A stretch of 26,509 nucleotides of DNA from an uncultured Bacilli bacterium (GTDB lineage Bacteria > Bacillota_I > Bacilli_A > RF39 > UBA660), in contig CANQRJ010000005.1 in the NCBI GenBank assembly GCA_947626215.1, positions 1-26,509 of the forward strand. Direction: 5' to 3'. Both the position numbers and the translations under genes were made by a program. Positions 14,068 to 25,133 of the stretch are shown in pieces; position 1 is the first letter of the stretch; each line of letters starts with the position of its first letter. The notes beneath the pieces were generated by a model that was not told the DNA's origin, searched no databases, and saw only the letters and a program-made list of their open reading frames with translations.

Positions 14068-17000
14068 GTGGCTTATAAACTAAAAAAATGTGGAGATTAC
14101 AGAACAAGAAGAAGCTTTTCAAAAAGCAAAAATACGATGGAACTTTCGGATCTTTTAGAGATTCAAAAGAAAAGTTATCAAGATTTCTTAGAAACTGGAA
14201 TTAAAGAAGTTTTTGAGGAATTATTTCCTGTGGAAAGTTTTACGGGAAACGTAACCATTGATTTTGGTGATTATTCATTAGAAACACCAAGATATTCCGT
14301 AAAAGAATCCAAAGAAAGAATGGTAAACTATGCTGCACCTTTAAAGGTTCAAGCACGTGTTTTTATTCATGAAACAGGAGAAGTCAAAGAACAAGAAATA
14401 TTCTTAGGAGACATGCCTTTGATGACCGAGTCTGGTACATTTATTATTAATGGAGCAGAACGTGTTATTGTATCTCAATTAGTACGTAGTCCAAGCGTAT
14501 ATTTTAAGCGTGAAATTGATAAAAATGGACGTCGTATTATAACAGGTGAAATGATTCCTAATAAAGGAACTTGGTTAGAATTTGAAACCGATGCCAGAGA
14601 TGTGATTTATGTACGTATTGACCGTACTAGAAAAGTCCCTGTGACAACATTCTTAAGAGCTTTAGGTTTATCTAGTAATGAAGATATCATAAGTGTCTTT
14701 GGAGAAAGTGATTATTTAACAAATACTTTAGAAAAAGATAGCACCAAAAATACAGATGAAGCATTAATCGATATTTTCGAAAAATTAAGACCTGGAGAAC
14801 CTGCTACATTAGATTCTGCAAAGAACCAATTAATCACACGTTTCTTTGATCATTTCCGTTATGATTTAGCAAAAGTAGGTCGTTATAAATTTAATAAGAA
14901 ATTAAATGTATGTGATCGCCTTGTAGGTTGTACACTTGCAGAAGACATTAAAGATGAAAATAAAAAAGTAGTTGCCAAAAAAGGAACTTTAGTTACAAAA
15001 GAAGTTTTAGAAAGTATCAAACCTGCCCTTCAAAATGGATTTGGACTTCATAAAGTATTAATTCATGAAGAATTAGATCAATATGATCAAATTCAAGAAA
15101 TTAAAGTTTATGATAAAACGAATCAAGATAAAGTGGTATCTATTATTGGAGTGGATCAAAGTGTTGATGAAAAACGTTTAACGATTCCAGATATCTATGC
15201 GGCAGTAAATTATTACTTAAATTTACACATTGGAATTGGAAATACCGATGAAATTGATAATTTAGGAAATCGTCGCGTTCGTCAAGTAGGAGAATTAATT
15301 GAAAATCAATTCCGTGTTGGTATGGCTCGTATGGAAAGAGTCATCCGTGAAAGAATGACGACTCAAGAAACCACAGATATTACTCCTAAATCATTAATTA
15401 ATATTCGTCCTGTGACGGCCGTATTAAAAGAATTCTTTGGTTCTTCTCAATTATCAAAATTTATGGACCAAATAAACCCTATTGCCGAATTAACTGATAA
15501 ACGTCGTTTATCAAGCTTAGGACCTGGTGGACTTTCAAGAGATCGTGCCGGCATGGACGTTCGTGACGTAAATGCAAGCCACTATGGAAGAATTTGCCCA
15601 GTAGAAAGTCCAGAAGGACAAAACATTGGATTAATTACTTCATTAGCCGGTTATGCGAAAGTAAATGAATATGGCTTTATTATGACTCCTTACCGTAAAG
15701 TAAATAATGGAGTTGTAGATTTAGACGATGTTCGTTATATGACGGCCGATGAAGAAACCGATTATTACATTTCTGAAGCAAATATTGCATTAGGAGACCA
15801 TAATGAAATTTTAGACGATGAAGTTATTGTTCGTTATAATGGAGATAATGTCATGGTATCAAAAGATAAAGTAAACTTTGTCGATGTATCTCCTAGTCAA
15901 GTTGTATCTATTACAACAAGTTGTATTCCATTCTTAAATTATGACGATGCAAACCGAACATTAATGGGTTCTAACATGCAACGTCAAGCCGTACCTTTAT
16001 TAAAGAGTGAGGCACCTATTGTAGGTACAGGTGTTGAATGTGTCGCAGCAAAATATTCAGGAAGTACTGTTGTTGCAAAAGCAGATGGTGTAGTAGAATA
16101 TGCCGATGCTAAAAAAATTATTGTTAAAAATGCCAAAGGACAAGATGTATATCACCTCGCTAATTTTGAAGGAAACAATGCCGCATCTTGTACGAATCAT
16201 ATTCCTTTAGTTCATAAAGGAGATAAAATAAAAATGGGTCAAGTTATTGCCGATGGTCCAAGTACTGATCAAGGAGAACTTGCTTTAGGTAAAAATATGA
16301 CCGTAGCGTTCATGACTTATAATGGATTTAACTATGAAGATGCCGTTATTTTAAATGAACGTTTAGTAAAAGATGATGTGTATACTTCTTTACATATTGA
16401 AATGTATGAAATGGAATGTCGTGATACCAAATTAGGACCAGAAGAAATTACAAGAGATATTCCAAATGTTGGAGAAGAGGCACGTAAGAACTTAGATGCC
16501 GATGGTATTGTAAGAATTGGTACCGAAGTCAAAGAAGGCGACATTCTAGTTGGTAAAGTCACACCAAAAGGAGTTCAAGAATTAACAAGTGAAGAAAAAT
16601 TATTACATGCCATATTTGGTGAAAAAACTCGTGAAGTAAGAGATACTTCTTTAAGAGTAGAGCATGGAGCTGCCGGGATTGTTCATGACGTAAAAGTTTA
16701 TACTAAAGATAATAGTGATGAACTTCCTGCCGGAGTATTCAAAATTATTCGTGTTTACATTATTCAAAAACGTAAAATTCAAGTAGGAGATAAAATGAGT
16801 GGACGTCATGGTAACAAAGGTGTTATATCTCTTGTCTTACCAGAAGAAGATATGCCATACTTACCAGACGGTACTCCAGTAGATGTTATGTTAAATCCAC
16901 TTGGTGTTCCATCTCGTATGAATATCGGTCAAATCCTAGAAGTTCATTTAGGAATGGCTGGTAAAAAATTAGGTGTTCATTATGCAACTCCAGTATTTGA

Positions 17001-17700
17001 TGGAGCAAATATTGAAGACATTCATGAAGAAATGAAAGAAGCGGGCATGAGTGAAGATGGTAAAGTCACATTAATTAATGGACGTACCGGAGAACCTTTT
17101 GAACATAAAATAAACGTAGGAGTTATGTACATGGTAAAACTTCATCACATGGTCGATGATAAATTACATGCACGTGCTACAGGACCTTATAGCTTAGTCA
17201 CTCAACAACCATTAGGTGGAAAAGCTCAATTTGGTGGTCAACGTTTTGGAGAAATGGAAGTTTGGGCTCTTTATGCTTATGGTGCGGCTCATGTATTACA
17301 AGAAATTCTTACAATTAAATCCGATGATGTGATTGGTCGTGTCAAAGTATACGAAGCCTTAGTCAAAGGAAAAACCGTAAATCAAGCCGGTGTACCAGAG
17401 TCATTTAGAGTATTAATTAAAGAATTCCAAGCTTTAGGATTAAATGTTCAAATCATTAATAATAAAGATGAATTATTAGATTTAAAAGATATAGAAGTCG
17501 AAGAAGATAAAGAAGACTTAATCAAGATTGATGAAATCGATGTAAATGGAGAACCAAAAGAAGAAATTCCAATTCCAGAAGAACCATTAGAAAGCGAACC
17601 TTTAGAAGAAGAGGAAGATGAATTTGAAAAAGATTCATTAGATAATTTGGAATTTCCAGGAGATATTGATTTAGATAGTGTGGAAGGGGAGGTTGAATAA
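14068..17700 (+). CDS. rpoB: DNA-directed RNA polymerase subunit beta
   Basis: RpoB forms one jaw and half of the active cleft of RNA polymerase and contains the rifampicin pocket. All conserved blocks are present: [70 protein letters not shown], and the C-terminal [23 protein letters not shown]. The length is 1210 residues with a Firmicutes-type N-terminus. GTG 14068 is chosen because GGGGTGAG (14057-14064) precedes it and [17 protein letters not shown] fits the family; the frame upstream adds unrelated residues. In the rifampicin region, K464 stands where E. coli has Q513 and D477 where it has H526. The protein ends in an acidic extension of about 50 residues ([20 protein letters not shown]) not needed for the core fold. 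It is followed by rpoC after 2 bases. Confidence 0.98.
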   Translation: MAYKLKKCGDYRTRRSFSKSKNTMELSDLLEIQKKSYQDFLETGIKEVFEELFPVESFTGNVTIDFGDYSLETPRYSVKESKERMVNYAAPLKVQARVFIHETGEVKEQEIFLGDMPLMTESGTFIINGAERVIVSQLVRSPSVYFKREIDKNGRRIITGEMIPNKGTWLEFETDARDVIYVRIDRTRKVPVTTFLRALGLSSNEDIISVFGESDYLTNTLEKDSTKNTDEALIDIFEKLRPGEPATLDSAKNQLITRFFDHFRYDLAKVGRYKFNKKLNVCDRLVGCTLAEDIKDENKKVVAKKGTLVTKEVLESIKPALQNGFGLHKVLIHEELDQYDQIQEIKVYDKTNQDKVVSIIGVDQSVDEKRLTIPDIYAAVNYYLNLHIGIGNTDEIDNLGNRRVRQVGELIENQFRVGMARMERVIRERMTTQETTDITPKSLINIRPVTAVLKEFFGSSQLSKFMDQINPIAELTDKRRLSSLGPGGLSRDRAGMDVRDVNASHYGRICPVESPEGQNIGLITSLAGYAKVNEYGFIMTPYRKVNNGVVDLDDVRYMTADEETDYYISEANIALGDHNEILDDEVIVRYNGDNVMVSKDKVNFVDVSPSQVVSITTSCIPFLNYDDANRTLMGSNMQRQAVPLLKSEAPIVGTGVECVAAKYSGSTVVAKADGVVEYADAKKIIVKNAKGQDVYHLANFEGNNAASCTNHIPLVHKGDKIKMGQVIADGPSTDQGELALGKNMTVAFMTYNGFNYEDAVILNERLVKDDVYTSLHIEMYEMECRDTKLGPEEITRDIPNVGEEARKNLDADGIVRIGTEVKEGDILVGKVTPKGVQELTSEEKLLHAIFGEKTREVRDTSLRVEHGAAGIVHDVKVYTKDNSDELPAGVFKIIRVYIIQKRKIQVGDKMSGRHGNKGVISLVLPEEDMPYLPDGTPVDVMLNPLGVPSRMNIGQILEVHLGMAGKKLGVHYATPVFDGANIEDIHEEMKEAGMSEDGKVTLINGRTGEPFEHKINVGVMYMVKLHHMVDDKLHARATGPYSLVTQQPLGGKAQFGGQRFGEMEVWALYAYGAAHVLQEILTIKSDDVIGRVKVYEALVKGKTVNQAGVPESFRVLIKEFQALGLNVQIINNKDELLDLKDIEVEEDKEDLIKIDEIDVNGEPKEEIPIPEEPLESEPLEEEEDEFEKDSLDNLEFPGDIDLDSVEGEVE

Positions 17701-17702
17701 GA

Positions 17703-20700
17703 ATGATAGCAGTAAATAATTTTAAAGGAATTAAAATTGGACTAGCTAGTCCAGAACAAATTCGTTCTTGGTCTTATGGAGAAGTAAAAAAACCTGAAAC
17801 AATCAACTATCGTACTTTAAAACCTGAAAGAGATGGACTTTTCTGTGAGAAAATTTTTGGACCTACCAAAGATTATGAATGCTCTTGTGGAAAATATAAA
17901 AGACTTCGTTATAAAAATGTAGTTTGTGATCGATGTGGAGTGGAAGTTACAAAATCCAAGGTTCGTCGTGAACGTATGGGACATATTGAACTTGCCTCTC
18001 CTTGTTCTCACATTTGGTTTTTTAAAGGAGTTCCATCTAAAATGGGTCTTGTCCTAGACATGAGTCCAAGAGATCTAGAAGAAGTATTATACTTTGTAAG
18101 TTATGTAGTCTTAGATCCAGGAAATGTTCCACTAGGAAAGAAACAAACTTTATCTGATAAAGAATATCGTGCTTATTATGAAAAATATGGCAATAGTTTC
18201 AAAGTTGGAATGGGAGCTGAAGCCATTAAAACATTATTAAAAGAAGTAGATATTGATAAAGAAGTAGAAGAACTTAGAAAAGAATTAGAAGGCGCTACAG
18301 GACAAAAGAGAATTCGTTTAGTAAAAAGACTTGATTGTTTAGTCGCTTTCCAAGAAAGTGGAAACCGTCCAGAATGGATGATTTTGGATGTTATTCCTGT
18401 TATTCCACCAGATATTAGACCTATGATTCAATTAGATGGTGGACGTTTTGCAACAAGTGATTTGAATGATTTATACCGTCGTATTATTAATAGAAATAAT
18501 CGTTTAAAGAAATTATTAGAATTAAACGCACCAACAATAATTGTTCAAAATGAAAAAAGAATGTTACAAGAGGCCGTAGATAGCTTACTTGATAATGGTA
18601 GACGTGGAAGAAGTGTTTCTGGAGCCGGAAATAGACCACTTAAAAGTTTATCTTCTATGCTAAAAGGAAAACAAGGTCGATTCCGTCAAAACTTATTAGG
18701 AAAACGTGTCGATTATTCCGGTCGTAGTGTTATCGTAGTAGGACCTAACTTAAAAATGTATCAATGTGGTATTCCAAAAGATATGGCTTTAGAGTTATTT
18801 AAACCTCATGTTATCCATGGCTTAGTAGAACGTGGACTTGCTCATAATATTAAAGGAGCTAAAAAACTCATTGATGCAAAAGATGATTGTGTATGGGATA
18901 TTGTAGAAGATGTCATTACTGAACATCCAGTCTTATTAAACCGTGCACCAACTCTACATAGATTAGGTATTCAAGCTTTTGAACCAAAACTAGTAGGTGG
19001 AAAAGCCATTCGTTTACATCCTCTTGTTTGTACAGGATTTAATGCCGATTTCGATGGAGACCAAATGGCCGTTCATGTTCCACTTTCTGAAGAAGCAAAA
19101 GCAGAAGCAAGAATTTTAATGTTAGGTGCTCAAAACATACTAAATCCAAAAGATGGAAAACCTATTGTAACTCCACCTCAAGATATGGTTCTTGGTAACT
19201 GTTATTTAACTCAAGAAAAAGCAGGAGAAGAACATGAAGGTAAAGTTTTCAAAGATCCAAATGAAGTATTGATGGCTTATCAAAGAAAAGAAATCACTCT
19301 TCATACTCGTATAGCTCTTCCTGTAAGATCATTTAAACATAAATTATTTACCGAAGAACAACAAAGTAAATATTTAGTAACGACTTGTGGAAAAATTATC
19401 TTTAATGAAATTTTACCAGATAGTTATCCATATATTAATGAGGCAAGTAAAGAAAATATTGAAGGAATTACACCAAATAAATACTTCCTTGAAATGGGTA
19501 CAAATATTCCAGAAGAAATTAAAAAGATGCCTTTAAGTAGTCCTTTTATCAAAAAAGACTTAAGTAAAATCATCGCTCAAGTATTTAAACGTTATCATAC
19601 AACAGAAACTTCTATATTCTTAGATAAATTAAAAGATTTAGGATTTAAGTATTCAACCATTGCCGGTGTCACTGTTTCGGCGGCCGACATTATTCCATCT
19701 AAAACAAAAGGAGAAGTTATAGAAGAATCGAAAGCTTTAGTAGAAAAAGTCAATAAACAATTTAAACGTGGTATGATTACCGAAGAAGAACGTTACAATA
19801 CGGTTATTGATATTTGGACCAAAGCCAATGATAAAATTAAAAATGAATTACAAGAAATTGCAAAAGATGATTTTGATAATCCATTATTTATGATGATGAA
19901 CTCTGGAGCGCGTGGTTCCATTTCAAACTTTGCTCAATTAGCAGGTATGCGTGGATTAATGGCAAAACCAGATGGATCTACCATCGAAATTCCAGTTATG
20001 TCAAACTTTTCAGAAGGACTAACCGTATCTGAATTCTTCTTATCAAGTCATGGTTCAAGAAAAGGTTCTGCTGATACCGCTTTACGTACGGCAGACTCAG
20101 GATACTTAACTCGTCGTTTAGTAGAAGTCGTACAAGATATTATTGTAAAAGAGCATGACTGTGGTTCTATTCAAGGTGTTTCCGTAAGCGATTTAATTAA
20201 TGATAAAGATGGAAGTGTCATTGAACCTCTTTCAGAACGTATTTTAGGTCGTTTCACGGCTCAAAAAATTATTCATCCTGAAACAAAAGATGTCATTGCC
20301 GACAAAGGAGTTTTAATTACTGAAAATATTGTAAAGAAAATTACCGATGCAGGAATCAAATCTGTAGAAATACGTAGTATCTTAACTTGTAAAACAGAAA
20401 ATGGTGTTTGTCAAAAATGTTATGGACGTAACCTCGCCACTGGAAACTTAGTAGAAACAGGTGAAGCAGTAGGTATTATGGCCGCCCAATCAATTGGTGA
20501 ACCTGGTACCCAACTTACCATGCGTACATTCCACTCAGGTGGTGTTGCCGGAGACGACATTACTCAAGGTCTTCCACGTGTTGAAGAGTTATTTGAAGCA
20601 CGTAATCCAAAAGGAAAAGCAACTATTTCTGAGATAAGTGGAACCGTAACAATTATTAAAGAAGACAATGGAAAACATCATATAACCGTTGAAAATAATG

Positions 20701-21410
20701 TAGAAACTCGTGAACACGTGACAAACTACAACATGAAAGTACGTGTAAGTGTAGGAGATAAAGTAAATGCCGGAGATAAATTAACCGAAGGTGTTATTTC
20801 TCCTAAAGAATTACTTGCCGTAACAGACCCAATCACGGCACAAGAATACATCTTAAAAGAAATTCAAATGGTTTACAAATTACAAGGTGTTGATATCAAT
20901 GATAAACATGTTGAAATTATTTGTAAACGTATGATTAATAAAGTTCGTATTGTTGACCCTGGAGATACTGATTTAGTAGAAGGCTTAAGCGTTTCAATGA
21001 AAGAATTTACGGATGCCAACAAACCAGTTATTTTAGCCGGAAAAGTTCCTGCAAAAGGACGTCCTATCATGCTTGGTATCACAAAGAGTTCATTACAAAC
21101 AGATTCTTTCTTATCTGCTGCATCCTTCCAAGAAACAACAAGAGTTTTAACCGATGCCGCCATCAAAGGTTCTGTCGATTACTTAAGAGGATTAAAAGAA
21201 AACGTTATTATTGGAAAATTAATACCTGCAGGTACAGGTGCTCACCAATATAGCGATATTGAACTTGAACTTCAAAAGCAATTTATGGAAGATGAGGCAA
21301 GCGAAGTATTAGAAAACAACTTGATGGGATCTTCTGAAGATGTAGTAGAAGGCGAAGAAGAAAAAGAAATGCCTGAAGAAGAAACGAACGAAGAAAATAC
21401 TGAAGAATAA
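17703..21410 (+). CDS. rpoC: DNA-directed RNA polymerase subunit beta'
   Basis: RpoC supplies the catalytic magnesium site of RNA polymerase. NADFDGDQM at residues 447-455 gives the three aspartates D449, D451 and D453. The N-terminal zinc site is C60, C62, C75 and C78. A second cysteine cluster ([13 protein letters not shown]) appears near residues 897-909. The trigger-loop region ([28 protein letters not shown]) is complete. The length, 1235 residues, is normal for Firmicutes. The gene follows rpoB with a 2-base gap; its ribosome site AAGGGGAGG (17684-17692) lies within the end of rpoB, so the two are co-transcribed and probably translationally coupled. The protein ends in a Glu-rich tail, like RpoB. 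A terminator follows immediately. Confidence 0.98.
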   Translation: MIAVNNFKGIKIGLASPEQIRSWSYGEVKKPETINYRTLKPERDGLFCEKIFGPTKDYECSCGKYKRLRYKNVVCDRCGVEVTKSKVRRERMGHIELASPCSHIWFFKGVPSKMGLVLDMSPRDLEEVLYFVSYVVLDPGNVPLGKKQTLSDKEYRAYYEKYGNSFKVGMGAEAIKTLLKEVDIDKEVEELRKELEGATGQKRIRLVKRLDCLVAFQESGNRPEWMILDVIPVIPPDIRPMIQLDGGRFATSDLNDLYRRIINRNNRLKKLLELNAPTIIVQNEKRMLQEAVDSLLDNGRRGRSVSGAGNRPLKSLSSMLKGKQGRFRQNLLGKRVDYSGRSVIVVGPNLKMYQCGIPKDMALELFKPHVIHGLVERGLAHNIKGAKKLIDAKDDCVWDIVEDVITEHPVLLNRAPTLHRLGIQAFEPKLVGGKAIRLHPLVCTGFNADFDGDQMAVHVPLSEEAKAEARILMLGAQNILNPKDGKPIVTPPQDMVLGNCYLTQEKAGEEHEGKVFKDPNEVLMAYQRKEITLHTRIALPVRSFKHKLFTEEQQSKYLVTTCGKIIFNEILPDSYPYINEASKENIEGITPNKYFLEMGTNIPEEIKKMPLSSPFIKKDLSKIIAQVFKRYHTTETSIFLDKLKDLGFKYSTIAGVTVSAADIIPSKTKGEVIEESKALVEKVNKQFKRGMITEEERYNTVIDIWTKANDKIKNELQEIAKDDFDNPLFMMMNSGARGSISNFAQLAGMRGLMAKPDGSTIEIPVMSNFSEGLTVSEFFLSSHGSRKGSADTALRTADSGYLTRRLVEVVQDIIVKEHDCGSIQGVSVSDLINDKDGSVIEPLSERILGRFTAQKIIHPETKDVIADKGVLITENIVKKITDAGIKSVEIRSILTCKTENGVCQKCYGRNLATGNLVETGEAVGIMAAQSIGEPGTQLTMRTFHSGGVAGDDITQGLPRVEELFEARNPKGKATISEISGTVTIIKEDNGKHHITVENNVETREHVTNYNMKVRVSVGDKVNAGDKLTEGVISPKELLAVTDPITAQEYILKEIQMVYKLQGVDINDKHVEIICKRMINKVRIVDPGDTDLVEGLSVSMKEFTDANKPVILAGKVPAKGRPIMLGITKSSLQTDSFLSAASFQETTRVLTDAAIKGSVDYLRGLKENVIIGKLIPAGTGAHQYSDIELELQKQFMEDEASEVLENNLMGSSEDVVEGEEEKEMPEEETNEENTEE

Positions 21411-21423
21411 TCAGTATTTTTTT
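21394..21423 (+). terminator. Intrinsic terminator of rpoC
   Basis: A 10-bp stem AAAATACTGA (21394-21403) with TCAGTATTTT (21411-21420), a 7-base loop and T's to 21423. The 5' arm is coding sequence and the stop codon lies in the loop. Confidence 0.9.
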
Positions 21424-21464
21424 CATTTCTAAATTTTTTCATATATTCTTTTAAAAAAATAATG

Positions 21465-21470
21465 TATAAT
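21465..21470 (+). promoter_or_regulatory. -10 box of the HipA/CtkA-like gene
   Basis: A perfect TATAAT lies 15 bases, after the expected start at 21477, ahead of the ATG. No good -35 box is visible at 16-18 bp, so the promoter may be weak or need an activator. Confidence 0.45.
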
Positions 21471-21491
21471 GTGAATAAGAGGTGAATTTTT

Positions 21492-22433
21492 ATGATAAAA
21501 ATAATGAATTTAGATTCATGCGAAGGAACTCCAAAAGGCTATGGGGGTCATAGTGGAAGTAAAAAAAGTATTTTAATAGAAAATGAAAGATGGCTTGTTA
21601 AATACCCAAAATCTACCAAAAGTATGGATGTAGAAGGACTATCATATACTACGACACCTTTATCTGAATATTTAGGATCCCATATTTTTGAATTGATAGG
21701 AATAGATACCCATAAAACCATCTTAGGATTTTCTAATGGTAAACTAGTGGTCGCGTGTAAAGATTTTTTAAAAAGTACAGAAGAAATTATAGATTTTAAT
21801 GCAATAAAAAATAATTATGAAGAAGAAATAGAAACTTATATGGAAAATAGACATTCATCTTTATTTGATCGATATGAAGACTTAAATGATATCATATTTG
21901 TAATGGAAAATAATATTTATTTTGATATGTTACCTGAGTTAAAAAAAAGATTTTGGGAAATGTTTATTGTAGATGCTCTTATTAATAATAATGACCGAAA
22001 CGAGGCAAACTGGGGTGTTATTTTAAATAAAGAAAACATGTCTTTAAGAATTGCACCTGTTTTTGATAATGGTGCCTCCTTTTATAATAAATCGGATGAA
22101 GAAAAATTTAAAAATATTTTACAAGATCCAGTAAAATTTAAACAATTGGCATATGATAGTTCAGTCTCTGCTTTTGTGATAAATGAAAAAATAGTAAATC
22201 CTTTAAAATATATTGAGAGCATGCAAAATAAAGATTGTAACGATGCTTTATTAGAAATTTTTCCAAAAATGAATTTAGAAGAAATTCAAAAAATGTTTGA
22301 TGAAATTCCATTTGATGAGAATGGAGTGATAGTCATTACGAAAGCTCAAAAAGATTTATATATAAAAGTATTAGAATATAGAATAAATAATGTTTTAAAA
22401 CCTGTTTATAATCAATTATTAGAAATGAAATAA
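21492..22433 (+). CDS. HipA/CtkA-like protein kinase, orphan
   Basis: A 313-residue protein with the hallmarks of the HipA C-terminal/CtkA kinase fold. They are a glycine-rich loop (GYGGHSGSKKS, residues 16-26) with a following strand lysine (K37 in WLVKYP), the catalytic loop N167-D168-R169-N170-x-x-N173-W174-G175, and the metal-binding D192-N193-G194-A195-S196. Relatives phosphorylate serine or threonine: HipA toxins act on a tRNA synthetase, and Helicobacter CtkA is a secreted kinase. The length fits the single-chain CtkA group rather than full HipA (about 430), and no HipB-type helix-turn-helix antitoxin lies next to it. AGAGGTGA at 21478-21485 supports ATG 21492. It could be a stand-alone regulatory kinase, a toxin with an unusual partner, or an effector. 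Kinase family is well supported; the substrate is unknown. Confidence 0.82.
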   Translation: MIKIMNLDSCEGTPKGYGGHSGSKKSILIENERWLVKYPKSTKSMDVEGLSYTTTPLSEYLGSHIFELIGIDTHKTILGFSNGKLVVACKDFLKSTEEIIDFNAIKNNYEEEIETYMENRHSSLFDRYEDLNDIIFVMENNIYFDMLPELKKRFWEMFIVDALINNNDRNEANWGVILNKENMSLRIAPVFDNGASFYNKSDEEKFKNILQDPVKFKQLAYDSSVSAFVINEKIVNPLKYIESMQNKDCNDALLEIFPKMNLEEIQKMFDEIPFDENGVIVITKAQKDLYIKVLEYRINNVLKPVYNQLLEMK

Positions 22434-22471
22434 AAATTTTTTTCCATTCTTTTTACAACATCATTTTTTTC

Positions 22472-22499
22472 TTGTTTTTTCTAAAAATAGTGGTAGAAT
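22472..22499 (+). promoter_or_regulatory. Extended -10 promoter of the small helical gene
   Basis: TTGTTT at 22472-22477, 16 bp, TAGAAT at 22494-22499 with TGG immediately before. Transcription from about 22506 gives a 45-base leader. Confidence 0.55.
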
Positions 22500-22550
22500 A
22501 GACTAATCCAAAAAGAGGAAAAATATAAATAGAAAGAAAGGAAAATAAAA

Positions 22551-22868
22551 ATGAATGAACGAATAAATGAATTTTATTTACTTTTTATAGCCATTTTATA
22601 TCGAATACAAAGATTAAATTCAAGATTTCATTCTCTTTCGATTCTTAGAACCAGAATGTGTATCGAATATTTAAGAAAACATCCTGAATTAAGTGTAGAA
22701 GAAGTTTTAAAAATGTATTATCAAGTCATAGAAATGGCAAAATTAGACCAAGTAATTAAATGTGAAGAAGGAAATTTTTACTTAAATTCCATTTTTATGG
22801 ATTTCAATAATTTTGAAAATAAATCTTTAGCCGATGATTATGCAAGAAAAATAGTGCAAAACATTTAA
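22551..22868 (+). CDS. Small helical protein, unknown function
   Basis: A 105-residue protein that I do not recognise. It is mainly helical, without a signal peptide or clear membrane segment; the early ELLFIAILYRI-like stretch is amphipathic rather than membrane-spanning. HPELSVEEVLKMYYQVIEMAKLDQ reads like a helix-turn-helix-sized unit, but no DNA-binding motif is certain. ATG 22551 follows a purine-rich site, AAAGGAAA at 22537-22544. It has its own promoter and terminator. It lies 117 bases after the kinase gene, so it could be its partner or be unrelated. Confidence 0.65.
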   Translation: MNERINEFYLLFIAILYRIQRLNSRFHSLSILRTRMCIEYLRKHPELSVEEVLKMYYQVIEMAKLDQVIKCEEGNFYLNSIFMDFNNFENKSLADDYARKIVQNI

Positions 22869-22893
22869 AAAAGAAAGTTTTTTTCTTTTTTTT
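22867..22893 (+). terminator. Intrinsic terminator of the small helical gene
   Basis: AAAAAAGAAA (22867-22876) pairs with TTTCTTTTTT (22882-22891), with T's continuing to 22893. The stem overlaps the stop codon by two bases. Confidence 0.7.
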
Positions 22894-22905
22894 AAATTTT
22901 AAAAT

Positions 22906-22932
22906 TTAGCACTCCGTATTGACAAGTGCTAA
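22906..22932 (+). promoter_or_regulatory. CIRCE operator (HrcA-binding) of clpB
   Basis: TTAGCACTC, nine bases, AAGTGCTAA matches the CIRCE heat-shock operator TTAGCACTC-N9-GAGTGCTAA with a single difference. It overlaps the -35 box, so bound HrcA would block RNA polymerase until heat or misfolded protein releases it. Confidence 0.95.
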
Positions 22933-22947
22933 ACAATAGTCTATAAT
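22919..22947 (+). promoter_or_regulatory. Consensus sigma-A promoter of clpB
   Basis: TTGACA at 22919-22924, 17 bp, TATAAT at 22942-22947, an exact consensus. The -35 lies within the spacer and right arm of the CIRCE. Transcription near 22954 gives a 19-base leader containing GGAGGG. Confidence 0.92.
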
Positions 22948-22972
22948 AGAGTACGAAAAAGGAGGGATTACG

Positions 22973-25081
22973 ATGTATCCAGATAATTCTCAAGAATTAC
23001 AAAAACCATTAGAAAAATATGGAAGAGACATTACTAAAAATGCAAAAGATAACAAAATTGACCCCGTCATTGGTCGTGATGAAGAAGTAAGAAATGTCAT
23101 TCGTATTTTGTCTAGAAAAAGTAAAAATAATCCAGTTTTAATTGGAGAACCCGGTGTTGGAAAAACGGCAATTGTCGAAGGACTTGCTCAAAGAATCATA
23201 AAAGGAGATGTTCCAAATAGTCTAAAAGACAAAACTATTTGGGAACTGGATTTGGGCGCTTTAGTAGCCGGTGCAAAATATCGTGGTGAATTTGAAGAAA
23301 GATTAAAAGCCGTTTTAAAAGAAATTGAACAAAGTGAAGGCTCTATTATCATGTTTATTGATGAAATTCACATGATTGTAGGAAGTGGAGCCGAAGGTGC
23401 GATGGACGTATCGAATATGTTAAAACCTCTTTTAGCACGTGGTGAAATACATGTGATTGGAGCAACCACTTTAAATGAATACCGTAAATATATTGAAAAA
23501 GATGGGGCACTAGAAAGAAGATTTCAAAAAGTTTTAGTTTCCGAACCAACTGTAGAAGATACTATTACTATTTTACGTGGATTAAAAGAACGTTTTGAAA
23601 TATTCCATGGAGTTTCTATTAAAGACAATGCTCTAATCGCCGCATCTACTCTTTCAGACCGTTATATTACCGATCGTTATTTACCAGATAAAGCGATTGA
23701 TTTAGTAGATGAAGCTTGTGCGACCATTAAAATGCAATTAGATTCTGTTCCAATGGAAATCGATACGTTAACTAGAAAGATTATGTCTTTAGAAATTGAA
23801 AAACAAGCTTTAAAAAAAGAAAAAGATGATATTTCAATTGCAAGATTAGAAAAAATAGAAGAAGAACTTTCTACCTTAAAAGAAGAAGAAAAAACGTTAA
23901 GAGAAAAATGGGAAAAAGAAAAAGGTGTCAAAGAAAAAATTAATAAAAAGAAAGAAGAGTTAGAAAAAGCTCGATTTGAATTAGAAACGGCAGAAAATAA
24001 CTATGACTTAGAAAAAAGTGCTTTGCTCCGTCATGGAACCATTCCTAAATTAGAAAAAGAATTAGAAACATTAAGACAAGAAGAAGATAGCTCTATCTTA
24101 TCAGATATTGTCGATGAAGAAAAAATAGCCGAGATTATTTCTCGTTGGACTCATATTCCAGTTTCAAAACTTGTAAGTAGCGAAAGAGAAAAACTTTTAA
24201 ATTTAAAAGAACGTTTAAAAACAAGAGTAAAAGGTCAAGATCGTGCTTTAGAGCTTGTAAGTGAAGCGATTATAAGAGCAAGAAGTGGAATAAAAGACCC
24301 AAACCGTCCGATTGGTTCCTTTATTTTCTTAGGTCCAACAGGTGTAGGTAAAACAGAAGTAGCAAGAAGTCTTGCTTATGAACTTTTTGATGATGAAAGA
24401 CACATGATTCGAATCGATTGTTCAGAATATATGGAAGCATTTAATGTCTCTCGTTTGATCGGCGCGCCTCCAGGATATGTCGGTTATGATGAAGGTGGAG
24501 TATTAACCGAAGCTGTTCGTCGTAATCCATATAGCATCGTATTATTTGACGAAATTGAAAAAGCACATAAAGATGTTTTTAATATATTACTTCAAATATT
24601 AGATGATGGACGACTTACCGATAGTCAAGGAAGAACGGTAGATTTTAAAAATACGATTATTATTTTAACAAGTAACTTAGGTAGTGATTATATTTTAGAA
24701 AATACTGAAGACGCAAGATCTAAAGTTTATGAAGAATTAAGAAGAAACTTTAGACCTGAATTTATAAATCGTATTGATGAAATTATTATTTTCGATTCAT
24801 TGAAAAAAGAAGTAGTGGGAGAAATTTTAGATAAAATCATTGGTGAGATTCAAAAACGATTAGATACCAATTTAATTCACTTAGAACTTACAAATAAAGC
24901 CAAAGAAAAAGTAATTGAAGAGTCTTTTGATCCAGAGTTTGGAGCAAGACCTATTAAAAGATATGTGACAAAAAATATTGAAACTTTAATTGCCCATGAA
25001 CTTATTGGAGAAAATCTAAATGTTGGAACTACTTTAGTGGTAGATGTCGAAAATGATGGGTTTGTGATTCATAAAAAATAA
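22973..25081 (+). CDS. clpB: ClpB disaggregase lacking the N-domain
   Basis: A heat-shock AAA+ chaperone that pulls proteins out of aggregates, normally together with DnaK. The first ATPase has Walker A G58-EPGVGK-T65 and Walker B D130-E131. A long coiled-coil insertion at about residues 262-380 is the middle domain of ClpB, longer than that of ClpC. The second ATPase has Walker A G454-PTGVGK-T461 and Walker B D526-E527, and the C-terminal domain shows [11 protein letters not shown]. No ClpP-docking loop is visible, which supports ClpB over ClpC/ClpA. At 702 residues it lacks the ~140-residue N-terminal substrate domain: it begins a few residues before the conserved EKYGRDIT segment. Mycoplasma ClpB is similarly short. 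GGAGGG (22961-22966) sits 6 bases before ATG 22973, so the short form is the true product, not a misread start. Regulation is by CIRCE. Confidence 0.95.
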   Translation: MYPDNSQELQKPLEKYGRDITKNAKDNKIDPVIGRDEEVRNVIRILSRKSKNNPVLIGEPGVGKTAIVEGLAQRIIKGDVPNSLKDKTIWELDLGALVAGAKYRGEFEERLKAVLKEIEQSEGSIIMFIDEIHMIVGSGAEGAMDVSNMLKPLLARGEIHVIGATTLNEYRKYIEKDGALERRFQKVLVSEPTVEDTITILRGLKERFEIFHGVSIKDNALIAASTLSDRYITDRYLPDKAIDLVDEACATIKMQLDSVPMEIDTLTRKIMSLEIEKQALKKEKDDISIARLEKIEEELSTLKEEEKTLREKWEKEKGVKEKINKKKEELEKARFELETAENNYDLEKSALLRHGTIPKLEKELETLRQEEDSSILSDIVDEEKIAEIISRWTHIPVSKLVSSEREKLLNLKERLKTRVKGQDRALELVSEAIIRARSGIKDPNRPIGSFIFLGPTGVGKTEVARSLAYELFDDERHMIRIDCSEYMEAFNVSRLIGAPPGYVGYDEGGVLTEAVRRNPYSIVLFDEIEKAHKDVFNILLQILDDGRLTDSQGRTVDFKNTIIILTSNLGSDYILENTEDARSKVYEELRRNFRPEFINRIDEIIIFDSLKKEVVGEILDKIIGEIQKRLDTNLIHLELTNKAKEKVIEESFDPEFGARPIKRYVTKNIETLIAHELIGENLNVGTTLVVDVENDGFVIHKK

Positions 25082-25085
25082 AATA

Positions 25086-25133
25086 AAAACTACAATATAG
25101 TATGAAATATATTTATTATAGTGTAGTTTTTTT
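25086..25133 (+). terminator. Intrinsic terminator of clpB
   Basis: A 9-bp stem AAAACTACA (25086-25094) with TGTAGTTTT (25122-25130) extends inward for about 7 more pairs after one mismatch, followed by T's to 25133. The hairpin loop contains the ATG (25102) of the next frame. Confidence 0.88.

Noticed and set aside
22427..22456. Terminator after the HipA/CtkA-like gene
   Set aside because: Only short, bulged A/T pairing around AATG/CATT was found; T-rich sequence alone is not enough.
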